NCBI GenBank assembly: GCA_951217055.1
Contig: OX578276.1
Coordinates: 120,536,979-120,600,978, forward strand
Length of the DNA: 64,000 nucleotides
DNA from: Gerris lacustris
Taxonomy: Eukaryota > Arthropoda > Insecta > Hemiptera > Gerridae
Reading direction: 5' to 3'
In this document: positions 1-10,300 of the stretch, piece by piece
How positions within the stretch are numbered: the first letter of the stretch is position 1
Layout of the letters: every line of letters begins with the position of its first letter
Made by a program: the position numbers and the translations under genes
Notes under the pieces: generated by a model
Database searches by the model: none
Seen by the model: only the letters and a program-made list of their open reading frames with translations
Told to the model about the DNA's origin: nothing

Positions 1-255
1 TGAGTTAGTCTAATTGTAGCCGTTACTCTTGGCGACAAGCTTTCTACATCAGTTTTCTGGTGTTTAATTTGACATAATATGACCAACCAATGAGAGAAGA
101 CTTTGAGAAAGGCTTGGGCAGGGGTATCCAACTCCAGTATTCTAGAGGTGTAAGAGCACTAGCACTCCACGAGAATATGGTGGTTAAAATTGTAAACAAC
201 TTATGATCTTTTGACATTTGTACTATTTTGTAAATAAACAATATTAAAAAATTAA

Positions 256-320
256 CAGCCTCGGTGGCCGAATGAGATGCGCGATAGCTCAGAATGAGAA
301 AGTTCCCGGGTTCGAATCTA
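256..320 (+). repeat. tRNA-like SINE head (Ser/Leu-type)
   Basis: A tRNA-like segment: GGTGGCCGAATGAG resembles the A box of class II tRNAs and CCCGGGTTCGAATC is a good B box for RNA polymerase III. The anticodon arm and the acceptor pairing cannot be drawn cleanly, so this is read as a tRNA-derived SINE head or relic, not a tRNA gene. Confidence 0.45.
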
Positions 321-330
321 GTAAATTGAC

Positions 331-1375
331 AAATTAATTTATTTCTTTGAATTAAGAAGCTCGAAATCTTTTGAATGGTGTAAAAGATTTAGTTACAATA
401 TTAACCGAAATTCCCGTGGAGCGCTAGTAGTCTAACCCAGGTAGATAAAGAGGGGAGTTGGAAATCTTTCCGTTTAAGGATTCTATGATCGCTGGGCTTG
501 GGTTTGTCTTTGTGGGGGGGTGCATTGTTTTGTTTATTTTTGACACATTTTGACAGTTTTTGATACGGCGCGGCAATAAAAGAATAAAGTGTATAGAAAA
601 ATAAAAATATAAATTAATCAAATATAGATATATGTATAAAATTACAAGATAAAAAGAACTTTATATATACTACGTTTTTTAATTCAATTAATTTATCTTC
701 TTATTCAATTATTTATCTTCTTTGTTTAATTGGTTTACTTATTCTTTTTCGCTGTCATTCACTGTTTACCTCTTAATAAAAAATCTTAAATTTGAAATCT
801 GTCAAAATGAAGGATTGTAAATATTTGGGATATGACAAAACAAATAAAATAACTTGCGAATTTTTTCCGAACAGACTTTCCATGAAGCAAATTTGCTGAA
901 AACTAATTAAATTCTGCTGAAAAATTACTAAAAGCATTAAAATATTGTTTGTGCCATGCCCTAAGGAACTTCATTTAGAAACTAAACTTCAAACGCATTC
1001 TAGCGGTGAACTAACAAACTAAGACATACAAAACTTTTACCAACAACAGTTTTATGAGTTAAGATTTCATTTCTGATGCAATAATATTATTAAATAAAAA
1101 AAATTACACTGTTAAACAAAATACATTATCCACATAGTTAGTGCCAAGTAAATATGTAGGAAATATAAAAACTTATGGTTAAATTCATTTATAATGAAAA
1201 ATATATTTTATACAAAAAAAAGCAGGTCATATATTTAATTGAGATAAAATGTTTAAAAATAAGCAATAAAAAATAATATAAATTAATTGCACTAAAATAC
1301 AAAATTATTTAATAAAAAAGATATATTACTTATATTGTTTTAATTATTTTTTACACCTAGCGCCAACTTCTAGAC
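331..1375. other. AT-rich interval, no gene seen
   Basis: No convincing exon, RNA gene or protein-like stretch on either strand. Because a Helitron 3' end lies at its right edge, part of this interval may be the body of a non-autonomous Helitron. Its 5' TC end could not be placed. Confidence 0.35.
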
Positions 1376-1409
1376 GAATAAGGCACGCGAAGCGTGCCAA
1401 TTCGGCTAG
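1376..1409 (+). mobile_element. Helitron 3' terminus
   Basis: A perfect 7-bp stem, GGCACGC / GCGTGCC, with a GAA loop (1382-1398) is followed after seven bases by CTAG at 1406-1409 and then T. Hairpin, short spacer, CTRR end and a following T is the standard Helitron 3' end. The left (TC) end is not identified, so the length is unknown. The sequence to the right is LINE-derived, which suggests the Helitron landed in an older LINE copy. Confidence 0.7.
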
Positions 1410-1429
1410 TATACTATAAAAAAGACATA

Positions 1430-2032
1430 CTGGCAAAATAAGCAATAACTGAAGGACAACTCACAGACACGGAAATTACACCTAATGACGTCGATAACTA
1501 CGTTAAGTCAAAAATGAAGGAGGAATGGCAACAAATTTGGACTCACACGACTAACAACAAATTAAGACGTTTAAAACCTCTAATTGTAAACTGGATTCTT
1601 CATACAGGAAAAACAGACAGGAAGAGACGGTACTCTGTAGACTGAGAATATAGGACATACTAGACTAACTCACAACTACTTGTTTACTAGAGATAGGGAT
1701 TGACCAAGATGTAGACTATGTGACGATACATTTATTGTAGCACATCTTCTGACTGACTGCCAATAACTAGAGCAACTGAGAAGCATACTTGACTTACCCG
1801 ACAATCTAGCTGAAATTTTATCTGACAACCAGACCACAATAACTAAACTGATACTTTACCTACTTACAAGACGCCTTTACAAAGACATCTGAATTACTCA
1901 GTATTTTGAATGTTTATAATAATGTTTTATTATGTAATAATTGTTATGTACTTTAAATATTGCATAGGTGTAATTAACCTCAGTTGTTTAACACCCAAAA
2001 ATTAATAATAAATAAATAAATAAATAATATTA
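1430..2032 (+). pseudogene. jockey-like LINE 3' end (dead)
   Basis: Broken translation around 1480-1640 gives an EEWQQIW...NKLRRLKP stretch. Around 1630-1770, after a 2-nt shift, it gives CRLRI, GHTRLTHNYL, CRLCDD and AHLLTDC. This is the C-terminal cysteine/histidine region seen after the reverse transcriptase in jockey-superfamily LINEs. At least one frameshift and several stops break it. The fragment ends in an (AAAT)n tail near 2010-2032, the expected LINE 3' end. The upstream RT domain is missing, replaced by the Helitron end at 1409. Confidence 0.7.
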
Positions 2033-2035
2033 TTT

Positions 2036-2167
2036 TTAAATCAAATTATAATTATTATTTACTACGGGAAACAGACAGTGAAAAATACACTCCCGCGCCG
2101 GGATTTGAACCACGGGTCTCCTGTATTTCTAGTACAGATGCTCTGGCCAACTAAGCCAACTGCCGTA
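2036..2167 (-). repeat. tRNA-derived SINE, copy 1, minus part
   Basis: On the minus strand this reads tRNA-like head (TTAGTTGGCCAGAG A-box region, a CTGTA/TACAG anticodon-type stem with loop CTAGAAA, B box GGTTCAAATCC) followed by a body with TTTTTCACTGTCTGTTTCCC. The variable arm is short and no acceptor stem forms, so it is a SINE and not a tRNA-Ser gene. Another body copy follows in the opposite orientation at 2176-2262. Confidence 0.7.
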
Positions 2168-2175
2168 ATCGTAAT

Positions 2176-2262
2176 AGTAAATAATAATTATAATTTGATT
2201 CAAATTAAAATTTAAACTTTCCGTAGTATGAAAACTACCAAAAACCAAAATTGAATTTCGAA
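2176..2262 (+). repeat. SINE body, copy 1, inverted plus part
   Basis: Starts AGTAAATAATAATTATAATT and continues through TTTCCGTAGTATGAAAACTA to CAAAATTGAA, the same body and tail as the SINE at 2402-2606. It pairs with the 2037-2066 region of the adjoining minus copy, so the locus is a head-to-head inverted dimer. Confidence 0.65.
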
Positions 2263-2401
2263 TTGATTGTACAAGGTACAGGTACTAATTGAGTAGTTTA
2301 TAATTATAAGCGTTAATTCTTGGTTTAGTTCTAATGTCATAAATGTTGACTGTCTAAATGTATATGAATATTAAAGCTTGGATTCGGGACTAGTTATCGA
2401 T

Positions 2402-2606
2402 TACGGCAGTTAAAAATCATTCTCCTGCGTAGCTTAGTTGGCCAGAGCATCTGTACTAGAAATACAGGAGACACGTGGTTCAAATCCCGGCGTGGGAGTG
2501 TATTTTTCACTGTCTGTTTTCCGTAGTAAATAATAATTATAATTTGATTTAAATTAAAATTTAAACTTTCCGTAGTATGAAAACTACCAAAAACTTAAAA
2601 TTGAAT
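2402..2606 (+). repeat. tRNA-derived SINE, copy 2
   Basis: A single linear copy: tRNA-like head (TTAGTTGGCCAGAG; B box GGTTCAAATCC), then the body TTTTTCACTGTCTG, AATAATAATTATAATTTGAT and ACTTTCCGTAGTATGAAAAC, ending TTAAAATTGAA. It defines the unit used to read the inverted copies at 2036-2262 and 54800-54990. Confidence 0.7.
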
Positions 2607-2820
2607 AATATTATTATAAATATTTTATAATAAAATATAATATAATATATATTATAATAATATAATATAATATTATAATATATATTTTATTATAAATATA
2701 ATACATTAAATAATAATTATAAATAATTTTTATTATAAATATTTAATAAGAAAATATAATATATTACATAATATATATTTTATTATAAATATAATATGGT
2801 AATTAATAACTATAAATCAT
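2607..2820. repeat. low-complexity AT tract
   Basis: Nearly pure A/T with irregular TATAATATTA-type repetition; no other signal. Confidence 0.8.
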
Positions 2821-2856
2821 TTTCACGTAGGTAGTTAAAAAGGAATGTTTTGTACG

Positions 2857-3046
2857 AAACTGAGAAACTGGGAGACTAGGAGACCAGCATGCAGAGTCGC
2901 ATGGTTTCATAGTTGCACGGTCTCCCAGTCGCCGGTACTGAGTATCCCCGTCTGAATACCGCCACCTAATTACACGTGCTGAGTCTCTTGGTCGCAGTCT
3001 CCTAGTTTCGAAGAGATTTGAGTTTCACCGTGTGAATAGGGCCTTA
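2857..3046 (+). mobile_element. partial MITE ending GTGTGAATAGGGCC
   Basis: Contains imperfect inverted arms (GAAACTGGGAGACTAGGAGA near 2860; CAGTCTCCTAGTTTCG near 2994) and ends TTTCACCGTGTGAATAGGGC, a terminus seen in DNA-transposon-derived MITEs. The matching left end is absent. It abuts a truncated copy of the ~600-bp family. Confidence 0.4.
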
Positions 3047-3250
3047 GCCCATTGTTGGTCCCATATAAATTTCAACCTTCTGCGCTTATTTGTTTATCTT
3101 CCAGATGCTCACAAACATACATTTATTTACACCTATATCTTTAAAAGTAATAATCTGATTTTTATGAAATTTGGATGGGTTGTCGAAAATAGCCTGCAGA
3201 TAGCACCCGCCTATTTTCAACCATCTGCGCACTTTAAATCGTGCTAAATT
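3047..3250 (+). repeat. ~600-bp interspersed family, middle part
   Basis: TAGCCCATTGTTGGTCCCAT and the following CTTCTGCGC, ACATTTATTTACACCTATAT and GTCGAAAATAGCC match the complete copy at 48712-49315. The 3' end of the same family resumes at about 4190, so this copy is probably split by 3251-4189. Confidence 0.7.
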
Positions 3251-4189
3251 AATATGTCAATATGCTATAATGCCGCATGGCTGACTCACTGACTGACATT
3301 AATGTTTACCCACTTCCAGATGAGCTAGAGACTTGCGGTTTGCTCCATTCGACGCGCAACGTCCTTATTGTGAACCAAAATAATTATAAAAAGTACCCTT
3401 TTCCCTCTCTTTCCCCCCTTAAAAAATAAAAAAGGCCGACATGACTTTTTAAGCTGTTTTGGGGGCTTATTTCGGTTAAGGTAAGTCGTATTGGAAAACG
3501 GATAGCACCAGCGGTAACTAATTTTAAAAGATCTACAACTTTGGTCCTATGACTTTTTGTCATATCATCATCGGGTGTACCTTAGATGGTGATACTTTTG
3601 GTATTTTTTTGGTTTTATTTTTTTCCTTTTTGTCTTTGAATGGCCATAGTTTCTATAATAGTTGACCGATTTTATTTCTGATTGAGACGCTTGAATCTCA
3701 CACTAATACTCTTTAAATTGAATTTGTTTATATTTTATTTCATTAGTTCATCCTATTTGCTGAGAACATGAGAGTAAACTTTTTCCTGTGTGCCGTGTCA
3801 CGTGACCACTTTTTTTGGTTTTTAATATCGTGTCGTATATCATTTGAAAGGCCTTGATATGTACATTAACGCTATTTTATTGGTTTATTTTTTTAAAAAA
3901 ATGTACACGCACTTTTGTACCAATTTTTAATTTTGATGTAGGTTAAAGGGTTTAAATAATTTTTTGTTATTAGGTTTTTTATTCATATTTATTTATTAGT
4001 TTAATTAATGCCCTTTTGTATTGTTTGTTTTTTAAAAATATAATTTTGGTACCTCAAAGTACAGTGGTACAAATGTCAAAGTTAATCTTTTATAATATGA
4101 TGTATATCTTTGAAAAGCTCTTGAATAGTAGATTAATTTTTGTTACGTTCTATTTTGTGTTGTTTCTAGTTTTGAGGGGGTAAAATTGA
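3251..4189. other. unassigned insert splitting a repeat copy
   Basis: About 940 bp of AT-rich sequence with T-runs between two parts of one repeat copy. It has no coding region. No terminal repeats were found, so its class is unknown. Confidence 0.35.
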
Positions 4190-4318
4190 AAAAAAAATTG
4201 TCAATTTTTTTTTTGAGAATAATGGTTTGTTAAAAGCATAAAATCAATGAAGTACGTAAATAAGATGCGAGGAAGCTATGTGCCACACCAATTGGCAGTC
4301 TATTTTATATTGTAAAGT
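4190..4318 (+). repeat. ~600-bp family, 3' end
   Basis: AAAGCATAAAATCAATGAAG, ATGCGAGGAAGCTATGTGCC and CACCAATTGGCAGTCTATTT match the end of the complete copy at 48712-49315. Confidence 0.7.
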
Positions 4319-5164
4319 TAATGTTTTATTTTCTCATAAAAAAGATATTCGACTTCAGAAAACTGGTTATGGATATAACTATATGAATGAGATAAATATA
4401 ACAACTTTTTTATGGATAAGTTACAGCAACTGCTTACTAAAATAAACTTTTGTTAAAAATATATACCTAAGAATAAAATGGGTAAAAATGTAAGACTATA
4501 GTTTAGAATCAATCGTTCATCTTATCATTTGGTCTTTTTTATTACTTCTTTTAATTGCCTTAAAATATAAAAAAGTTAAATCCACGGTAGGTACCTTATC
4601 TCTGCCTATTTGATTTATAGCAATTATAAAAGGAAATTTTATGTCTTTAAGTTTATTTTTCTTTGTTCTGTAAAAATTATCTCAAAGCAAATTTATTAGA
4701 TTATAATTTAGAATTTTACAATCTAGTCAAAACTAAAACAAACTTTATTACTACTTTATGTGTTGATCTGATTATTATGTTAAGCTTGGATGAAAGTTTT
4801 TTAACTTGTCTAAAGATAAATCTTAACAAATAAAAAGTCGTTTAATTATGGTTGAATGTATACTTTTATGAAATATTTATTTTAAACAAGCCTTCACACC
4901 GCGTCCTGCGCGGGGTTCATGCAAGGAATTAGTGGTTGTTTCTTACTATCATGTAGGTCAAGCGATGAAATGAAATACCAATACTTTCCTTTCCAAAGCC
5001 TCCATAGAAAACAATCATTCCATTATTATGAATAAAATACCCTGTGAATCGCAGTAAAAAGGCTATAATAACCAATAAGAAAACTCCCTAATATTCTTCA
5101 CCTAGTCTCACGAGTTTTCAATTAAAAAATCGAACCAGGCCGTCTCGGAACATTTCCTTACCAA
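4319..5164. other. no feature seen
   Basis: AT-rich, with no exon or known repeat recognised. A small GC hairpin (CCGCG / CGCGG near 4898) stands alone. Confidence 0.5.
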
Positions 5165-5400
5165 ATAATACAAAAATTACAAGGAAGTACTTAGACGTTA
5201 TGTAATTATGATTTTTTTTCTTTGATCTCATCAAAGGTCCCGGGTTCGATCCCCCGGGGGGTCACAATGTTTTTTATCGGTAATATTGACAAGATAATAA
5301 CGACAAGTACATTTTTTCAGAAACTTTTCATCGTCCCACCGTAACGTATAACCATGAATTATTTCGAAATTTTATGACTAGCCGTTATATAGTGGTTGGA

Positions 5401-5417
5401 GGGGGGGGGGGGGGGGG
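5401..5417 (+). repeat. G17 homopolymer
   Basis: Seventeen consecutive G inside the composite repeat. Other copies have 5-11 G/C at the same place. Confidence 0.95.
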
Positions 5418-5473
5418 AATGTTTTTTGGGTATATTTTGACTTATAAAACCAATAAAGTGCAAAATTTCAAAA

Positions 5474-5669
<196 letters not shown>

Positions 5670-6215
5670 GTCCTAATCTTCAGCAGCTTTCATTTAATAC
5701 TCCACTCAAAATTTAAAAAAAATAAAAGTTTGTGCGCACTTTACATCTTTGCTCACAAAATTGACAATTTTTGAAAATTGGAGATGCACTCCCGGAATTT
5801 TCATCGCCCCACAATAAGATATTTGCATAAATTATTTCGAAATTTTAGGACCAGCCATTATATTTATAGTGGTTGGGGACATTTTTTTTGGGGGGTATAT
5901 TTTGACTTATTTCACCAATAAGAAATGCTAAATTTAAAAAAATATATATATTTGTAACCTTATATTCAGCAGCTTTCATTTGATACCTCACTCGAAAATT
6001 AAAAAAAATATATAAATATTTGAGTTTACCACATTTTTGCGAATTGTGCATGCGCATATTTAATTTTTTAACTTCTGTATATTTTTCCTGTGGTTGGGTC
6101 AAAACGTTGCACCAGTGTTTCAAATTTCAGCACTTTAGCTTATAACGGTTCAGACCATATGAACCAAAGAGCGACAGACGGGCCATCACCTTCTGCACAA
6201 GGGTTTTGAGAAATA

Positions 6216-7267
6216 TTTACAAAACCCTAAAAATAGTGATAAATATAATTGATGTGAATTTCATCTTAATTGGTGAAATAGTTTCGCAGTAATTTAGCGT
6301 TCAAATGAAATTAAGTTCAAAAATCGATATGTATTTTCAAACTGGCGGCAGATATGAAAACTTGATATGTCTTATAAAGAATAATTAATGCAAATATCAG
6401 CGCTATCAGAAAATGTTTCAATATTTGAGATTTTTGCTGACTCAGTAAAATAGGTTAATGAAATCACAATTTATGATATTCCGGGAGGCACAACTGCATG
6501 TAAGGGCTGATTTTCGTACTAAGTTTCAAATCTTAAAGAACTGTGGAAGTTTTGGTGGTGGAAAAAAAAGTGGAACAGAGACAGGCAAACCCCCAGCTTA
6601 AAACCATTCAATTGGTCTTAAATCCCCCCAAAACGGATAATTTCGTTGAAATCTTAGTTTCGGATTTTTGGGTGGTGACAATACTTTTTCTATAAAAGTA
6701 AGTAAAAGGAAAAACACAAAAGTAAAAGCAATCAAATTAATTCAGAATGAATTATTTTTAAAGAAAACCCCCATGAAAAAGTAAATAGTATATATTATAT
6801 ATATATTACGATACTAACTGTACAAAAGTAAAAAAGCAAGTGATAGAAAATAGTAGTCTACAACATCATTTTTGTTTTGGTGTTAAAATCAATAACCGAA
6901 ATTGTTATGAAAATCGTGTTTTTATATAAAATTGTTAATAACTTTGGTTCTACTGAATATTTGTCGATGAAACCATGCCTAAATTTCCGCAAAATGTTTT
7001 CGAACACCTCTGCAAGAGAATTATTACATTTCATTTAGCCAGTTTTGCGCCTAAAAAGTCGGTCTAGTGGCAACAGACACACACATACACATACATACAT
7101 ACACGAAAAAAGTTAACACAAAATTCGGTTTTAGGAATCTATGAAATGAAAAAGTATCTAAAATTTTTGAAATTCAAAACAATGTACAGACAAAATTTTA
7201 ATTTTATATAATATTTAGATATTTATGTAAGTAAATTATGATAAAATTATGTAATTTTTATTTCCAG
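6216..7267. other. intronic/5' flank of protease gene, no feature
   Basis: No exon seen. A short CACATACA-type run lies near 7078-7105. The 3' end (TTTATTTCCAG, to 7267) is a normal polypyrimidine tract and acceptor for the first protease exon in the window. Confidence 0.5.
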
Positions 7268-7390
7268 GACAACATAGGCAGTACGACAGCGGTCTTTCGT
7301 CAACCTACCAAGCAAATGGTACGGAGGTGTCTCTGGGATACTTAAAAGGAAGTATTGACGGATTTATCTCCACTGATTTACTTTGGGTAG
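7268..7390 (+). CDS. protease exon a (N-lobe, flap)
   Basis: Acceptor AG at 7266-7267. Donor GT at 7391 (GTATAG), chosen over the GT at 7387 because only this phase joins the next exon as WVG-LMVVNQS, matching the family pattern. The exon starts after one base of a split codon. Flap residues YLKGS are at 7339-7353. Confidence 0.85.
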
Positions 7391-10300
7391 GTATAGCCGG
7401 CAGTCCTGGCTTTAAATATTATTATATTAGGGATATTATCTAATTATAATTTTAAATTACCTTGAAAATTAAACGCAGAGTTTAAATTACCTTAATAATA
7501 ATGAAAGGCTTGTACAAGGCAACATTTAAACAATAATAGAAACCATCTCAGTACAGTGCTTTATGTTAATAATTCAAAAATTAAATTACCATATTATTTA
7601 TTTACTATACTACTTATAATTTTCAAGCACCCTTAAGAGTGATCTTAATATTTCGGATTAACACAAAAATAGACATAATCTATGCCTAAAAATGCTATTT
7701 AATAATAGTTATGCTCTTGTTAGCAGTGCTGTGATAATAGTTATATATTGTTAATTTAATCTTTTTATTGCGTTGTTATTTTTGTAAATTATTATTTGAA
7801 AAATTGTATTTAAATTTACTCCTTACATATATACTCGTATAATGGAAAAATAATCAATATGTATGATGGGTTTTGGGGTTTTGCCTTATATTTTGACGCA
7901 AAGTGCTGAAAAGCTCTCCAAAAAAATTTCGAACATGGGCTATGATGAATTTGATTTTAACCCGAAATATTAAGATCTCTCTTAAGGGTGCTTGAAAATG
8001 AACATGAAACATTTTCTCGAAGGCGAAATATAGAAAAATGACTTAAGAGAATCAAATTTAAAATATCTCAAAATACCCACTTCTTCAATTATAAAAATAA
8101 TTTAGGGATCATCTTTCATCTTCAATTGCATTATAAAATTGTGGGATCATGACATTTTAATATGTAAAAGAAACAAGTGTGATATGTTTGGCTGATGTAA
8201 GATTGCAGGTTTGATGGTAGTTAATCAGAGCTTTATAGAAGTTACGGGGGAACCTGAAGATGCCTACGCCAATACAGATTTTGATGGAATACTAGGATTA
8301 GGTTTGCAAGCGCTTTCAAGATCCAGGGTAAATACTCCTATAAACAACATGGTATCTCAGGGCCTTATCAAACCTGTCTTCTCCATCTTACTCAACAGGT
8401 AAATACTAATTATTTTCTACTTTCAGTCCGTTCAGTGGAATACTAGAGAATCTACTATTGTAAAATATTATTTTTTCGTTCTATCAAACAATACACGCAC
8501 ACATACATTATATATACCAAAACGATGAGTGGGTGCAATGAATGTCAAATATTTATGTAAGAGTAATTCCATTTTTAAATTTAAATACTGACTACATCGC
8601 CATTAATTATATATTATGCATGTTATAACATTCTTTTTAAAATTAAAATATACAACATATGATTGAGTTTAAAAATAATGAATAATTTAAATAAATCAAA
8701 TGAAAATTATACTTTCCAGTAAATGAATTATTTCATATAGTTATACTTGTTTACAGACACCATCGAATAAAGGAACATAGCCAACAATATTATAATAATA
8801 AAAATTGTATTATTCATTAAATGAACGACTATATCTAAATAAGAGACAGTAGGGAAGCTCTATTTGTTGGCTTTAACAAGAAAAATATATTTAAAAAAGC
8901 CCACTAGAAAGATCTGCAATACATTAGTATTGGCAGTATAACATGACAGTTAAATTAAATTAATGTTGAGTAAACACCCCCCTATATGAAAATGGTCAAG
9001 AGTCGTGTCAAATATAATTTGAAAGCTATAATATGGTTAGTATTTGCACTAATAACAGTAATTGATTTAATTTAATAACACAGACAAGTAATAAACTGAC
9101 AATTTCAGGCGTCAAGCTCTTATTTTAATTATGCAGAAGTGTTCGCTTTTAATGAATCATAAACGTTATGTTGATAATACATTATGCACTCACAAGTAAT
9201 TTTTAACAAAATTACAAATAAAATTTAATGTCCCATGTCTTTATAAATATAATAAACAATCAAAAATAGTTTATACTTAAACTGATTACAATTTTTTAAC
9301 TAAACCATCGTAAACAAAAGAATTTAAATAATAAATAATTAATATAAAAATGCAATTTTTTAAAACTGGTCTTATTTTCAAGTTTTTTTGGTTTCTGTAT
9401 TCTTTACCTTAGTTCTATCTATGTGCAAAATTTGGGGAAGATTGAATGACGGTAAGTTGTTCAAAATTGGGGTAACAGGTGAGCGACGAAACTTAAAAAG
9501 CAAATAAATTTGACGCCATTTTTTTTTTATTTTTTGGTTTCTGTATTCTTCACCTTAGTTGTATCTATGTGCAAAATTTGAGGAAGATTTAATGACAATA
9601 AGTGTTTCAAAATTGGGGTAATAGGTGTGCGCTGAAACTTAAAAAGCAAATAAATTTGACGCCATTTTTTTTTTTTTTTTTTTGGTTTCTGTAATCTTCA
9701 CCTTAGTTGTATCTATGTGCAAAATTTGGGGAAGATTGAATGACGATAAGTGGTTCAAAATTGGGGAAACGGAAATGTGCGATGAAACTTACAAAGCAAA
9801 GTAATATAAGACCAGTAAAAATATTAATCAATTGAACAATATATATATAATATATAAAAAAAAAATTTAGTCTTAATTAAAGTATAAATTAACATATTTT
9901 TAAGAAAAATTTGTTAATGAGGTATACTCCAGTTATTATATATAGATATATATTATAATATAGTGGGTGTTAATTAATTTAGATCAATTTTTAATATATT
10001 ACATCAATGATATGAATTATTATTATTTGAGCTTTTGTTGCTGTAGTGTAATTTCTTTGATCTTAAAGCCTGAATTTATAAAGGATGCAAAATTAGTCCA
10101 GTCGGCTCCGTTTAGAAGGTATTTTAAATCTTGAAAAGTTATAACTTCATTTCCTAGATATTGTTTCCCAAATGTATTATACGCTACACAGAATGACAAA
10201 ATTTGTTGGAGCGTTAATCTTTTTCTGTTATCCATGGTGTATAATTTAATTTTAATACAGAACCTCTCACTCTAGAAATCATCGATATATTCCTCTTTTG

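Noticed and set aside
44..241. 65-codon minus-strand frame (LEYWSWIPLPKPFSK)
   Set aside because: It looks mildly protein-like but I cannot assign a family, splice sites or neighbours. It was not strong enough to call.
2090..2166. tRNA-Ser gene (minus strand)
   Set aside because: It has A- and B-box-like parts and an anticodon-like loop, but a short variable arm, no acceptor stem, and other copies with a common body: it is a SINE head.
4889..4915. GC-rich hairpin as a Helitron end
   Set aside because: It has a 5-bp CCGCG/CGCGG stem but no CTRR within the usual distance.
10023..10235. 70-codon minus-strand gene
   Set aside because: It follows decayed LINE reverse transcriptase on the same strand and looks like that element's C-terminal segment.
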